DNA from: Chryseobacterium gleum
Lineage (GTDB): Bacteria; Bacteroidota; Bacteroidia; Flavobacteriales_D; Crocinitomicaceae
DNA length: 6,596 nucleotides
Assembly: GCA_943326825.2 (NCBI GenBank)
Contig: CALPUT020000140.1
Coordinates: forward strand, 1 to 6,596
Direction: 5' to 3'
Each line of letters starts with the position of its first letter. Positions within the stretch are counted from its first letter, which is position 1. Both the position numbers and the translations under genes were made by a program. The notes beneath the pieces are model-generated. The model saw nothing but the letters and a program-made list of their open reading frames with translations. It did no database searches and was not told the DNA's origin. Below are positions 5,754-6,596 of this stretch, one piece after another.

Positions 5754-6287
5754 ATGGTAAAAGAAGCTACTTTTGGTGCAGGATGTTTTTGGTGTATTGA
5801 AGCATGTTATAAAGAAGTGAATGGTGTTACTTCAGTTACACCAGGTTATACAGGTGGAAAAACTGAAAATCCAACTTATGAAGAAGTTTGCTCAGGCAAT
5901 ACCGGACATGCTGAAGTAGCAAGAATTGTTTTTGATGATGAATTAATTTCATATGAAGAATTGTTAGAGTTATTTTGGTTTCTTCATGATCCAACACAAT
6001 TAAATCGTCAAGGTGGAGATATTGGAACACAGTATAGATCTGTTATTTATTACCATGATGATTTGCAAAAAGCAATTTCTGAGAAGTTTAAAAATAAACT
6101 ACAATTAGAAAAAGTCTGGGAAAATCCAATCGTAACTGAAATTAGTCCAATAAGTAAATTCTATTCGGCAGAAGAATATCATAAAGATTATTTTAATAAA
6201 AATCCTCAAAATCAATATTGTACTTTTGTGGTGAGACCTAAAGTTGAAAAATTTAAAAGTGTATTTTCACAAAGATTGAAAAACTAA
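5754..6287 (+). CDS. msrA: Peptide-methionine (S)-S-oxide reductase
   Basis: A 177-residue cytoplasmic repair enzyme (no signal peptide) that reduces the S form of methionine sulfoxide, free or in proteins, back to methionine using thiol reductants such as thioredoxin. The hallmark active site is GCFWC at 10-14 with catalytic Cys11; the family standard is GCFWG or GCFWC. Other family landmarks: GYTGGKTENPTYEEVCSGNTG (split: GYTGG 31-35, PTYEEVC 40-46, SGNTGHAE 47-54 with conserved Glu54), FWFLHDPTQLNRQGGDIGTQ (74-93) and YRSVIYY (94-100), then AEEYHKDYF (139-147). Further cysteines are Cys18, Cys46 and Cys156, so the resolving residue could be Cys14 or a distal one. Length fits the single-domain MsrA family; no MsrB domain is fused or adjacent. 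No Shine-Dalgarno is visible, and a three-codon reading frame overlaps the start. A glycosyltransferase gene follows 24 bp downstream on the same strand. Confidence 0.95.
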   Translation: MVKEATFGAGCFWCIEACYKEVNGVTSVTPGYTGGKTENPTYEEVCSGNTGHAEVARIVFDDELISYEELLELFWFLHDPTQLNRQGGDIGTQYRSVIYYHDDLQKAISEKFKNKLQLEKVWENPIVTEISPISKFYSAEEYHKDYFNKNPQNQYCTFVVRPKVEKFKSVFSQRLKN

Positions 6288-6311
6288 TTTTTTATATTCC
6301 AAAATCTAGGA

Positions 6312-6596
6312 ATGTTACCGACTGAAATTTTATCTAAAAACATTTTGATTTCTCCATTAAATTGGGGAATGGGCCATGTGGCTAGGTGTATTCCATTGAT
6401 TAATATGTTTTTAAAACAAAATAACACTGTTTTTATTGCATGTAATAAAGATCAAAAAGAAATTTTTGAATTTTATTTTAACCAATTGGAAGTTACTTAC
6501 ATTAATCATAATGGTTATCCTTTCAGATTTAATGGGAAAGGTAGATTTTGGTTAGATATGTTAGTTTCCTTTCGTCCTTTATCAAAAAGAAAATCA
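6312..6596 (+). CDS. MurG/GT28-like glycosyltransferase (partial, N-terminus only)
   Basis: Ninety-five codons are present with no stop before the right edge. The protein starts MLPTEILSKNILISPLNWGM; the strand ILISPLNWGMGHVARCIPLI (11-30) is the glycine-rich 'PLNWGLGH.TRC.P' N-terminal motif of a GT-B, GT28/MurG-like family widespread in Bacteroidetes, often annotated as UDP-GlcNAc:LPS transferases. Next come an amphipathic helix (31-37), a second strand TVFIACN, and a helix DQKEIFEFYFNQLE, the usual start of a Rossmann-like half. The GYPFRFNGKGRFWLDML stretch further supports this family. The acceptor and sugar donor are unknown, and the C-terminal nucleotide-sugar binding half lies outside the window. 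It begins 24 bp after msrA with no terminator between, so co-transcription is likely. The ATG at 6312 is the first in frame. Confidence 0.8.
   Translation, partial: MLPTEILSKNILISPLNWGMGHVARCIPLINMFLKQNNTVFIACNKDQKEIFEFYFNQLEVTYINHNGYPFRFNGKGRFWLDMLVSFRPLSKRKS

Noticed and set aside
5836..6030. Minus-strand open frame of 64 codons inside msrA
   Set aside because: Antisense to the conserved core of msrA, with no motif and a His/Leu-rich composition typical of a shadow frame.
1..6596. A novel multi-gene system, mobile element, CRISPR array or RNA gene
   Set aside because: All substantial frames belong to known families in unrelated pathways; no transposase, integrase, direct-repeat array, tRNA-like or rRNA-like sequence was seen.

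Overview
This window is AT-rich chromosomal DNA (roughly 30% GC by eye) from a member of the Bacteroidetes, most likely order Flavobacteriales. The evidence is the protein style (a NatA-type ABC ATPase with a GFLTGSTGLY segment, an NlpC/P60 protein with an '...MAQ' signal peptide end, a short MerR regulator with an HTH like those of flavobacteria). Start codons also lack clear Shine-Dalgarno sequences, and several octamers match the Bacteroidetes -7 box TAnnTTTG just before genes. Species cannot be fixed from the sequence alone.

Layout, left to right. Minus strand: the start of an ABC-2 type permease (natB-like, cut by the left edge) and its ATPase natA, 5 bp apart and clearly one operon. Next comes a monofunctional proline dehydrogenase, also minus, ended by a clear intrinsic terminator at 1047-1079 that separates it from natA. 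Plus strand: aroB (3-dehydroquinate synthase), divergent from proline dehydrogenase. Minus: a 119-residue MerR-family regulator convergent with aroB. Plus: a secreted NlpC/P60 cell-wall peptidase divergent from merR across only 50 bp. Minus: a 12-helix major facilitator transporter whose stop codon touches the nlpC stop codon with no gap. Plus: msrA, divergent from the transporter, followed 24 bp later by the start of a MurG/GT28-like glycosyltransferase cut by the right edge.

The genes are ordinary housekeeping or envelope functions: efflux or export, proline catabolism, aromatic amino acid synthesis, peptidoglycan remodelling, drug or metabolite efflux, and protein repair. They share no single pathway. 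I see no mobile element, CRISPR array, tRNA, rRNA, toxin-antitoxin pair or defence island, and no evidence of a new multi-gene system.

The points worth a second look are regulatory and start-site details. The aroB frame can be extended upstream through its own probable promoter, so the start should be the ATG at 2375. The nlpC and transporter genes each have a -7 box ending exactly 8 nt before the start codon, suggesting very short or leaderless mRNAs. The merR/nlpC promoters overlap back to back. A perfect 12-bp palindrome lies just upstream of the transporter -7 box.
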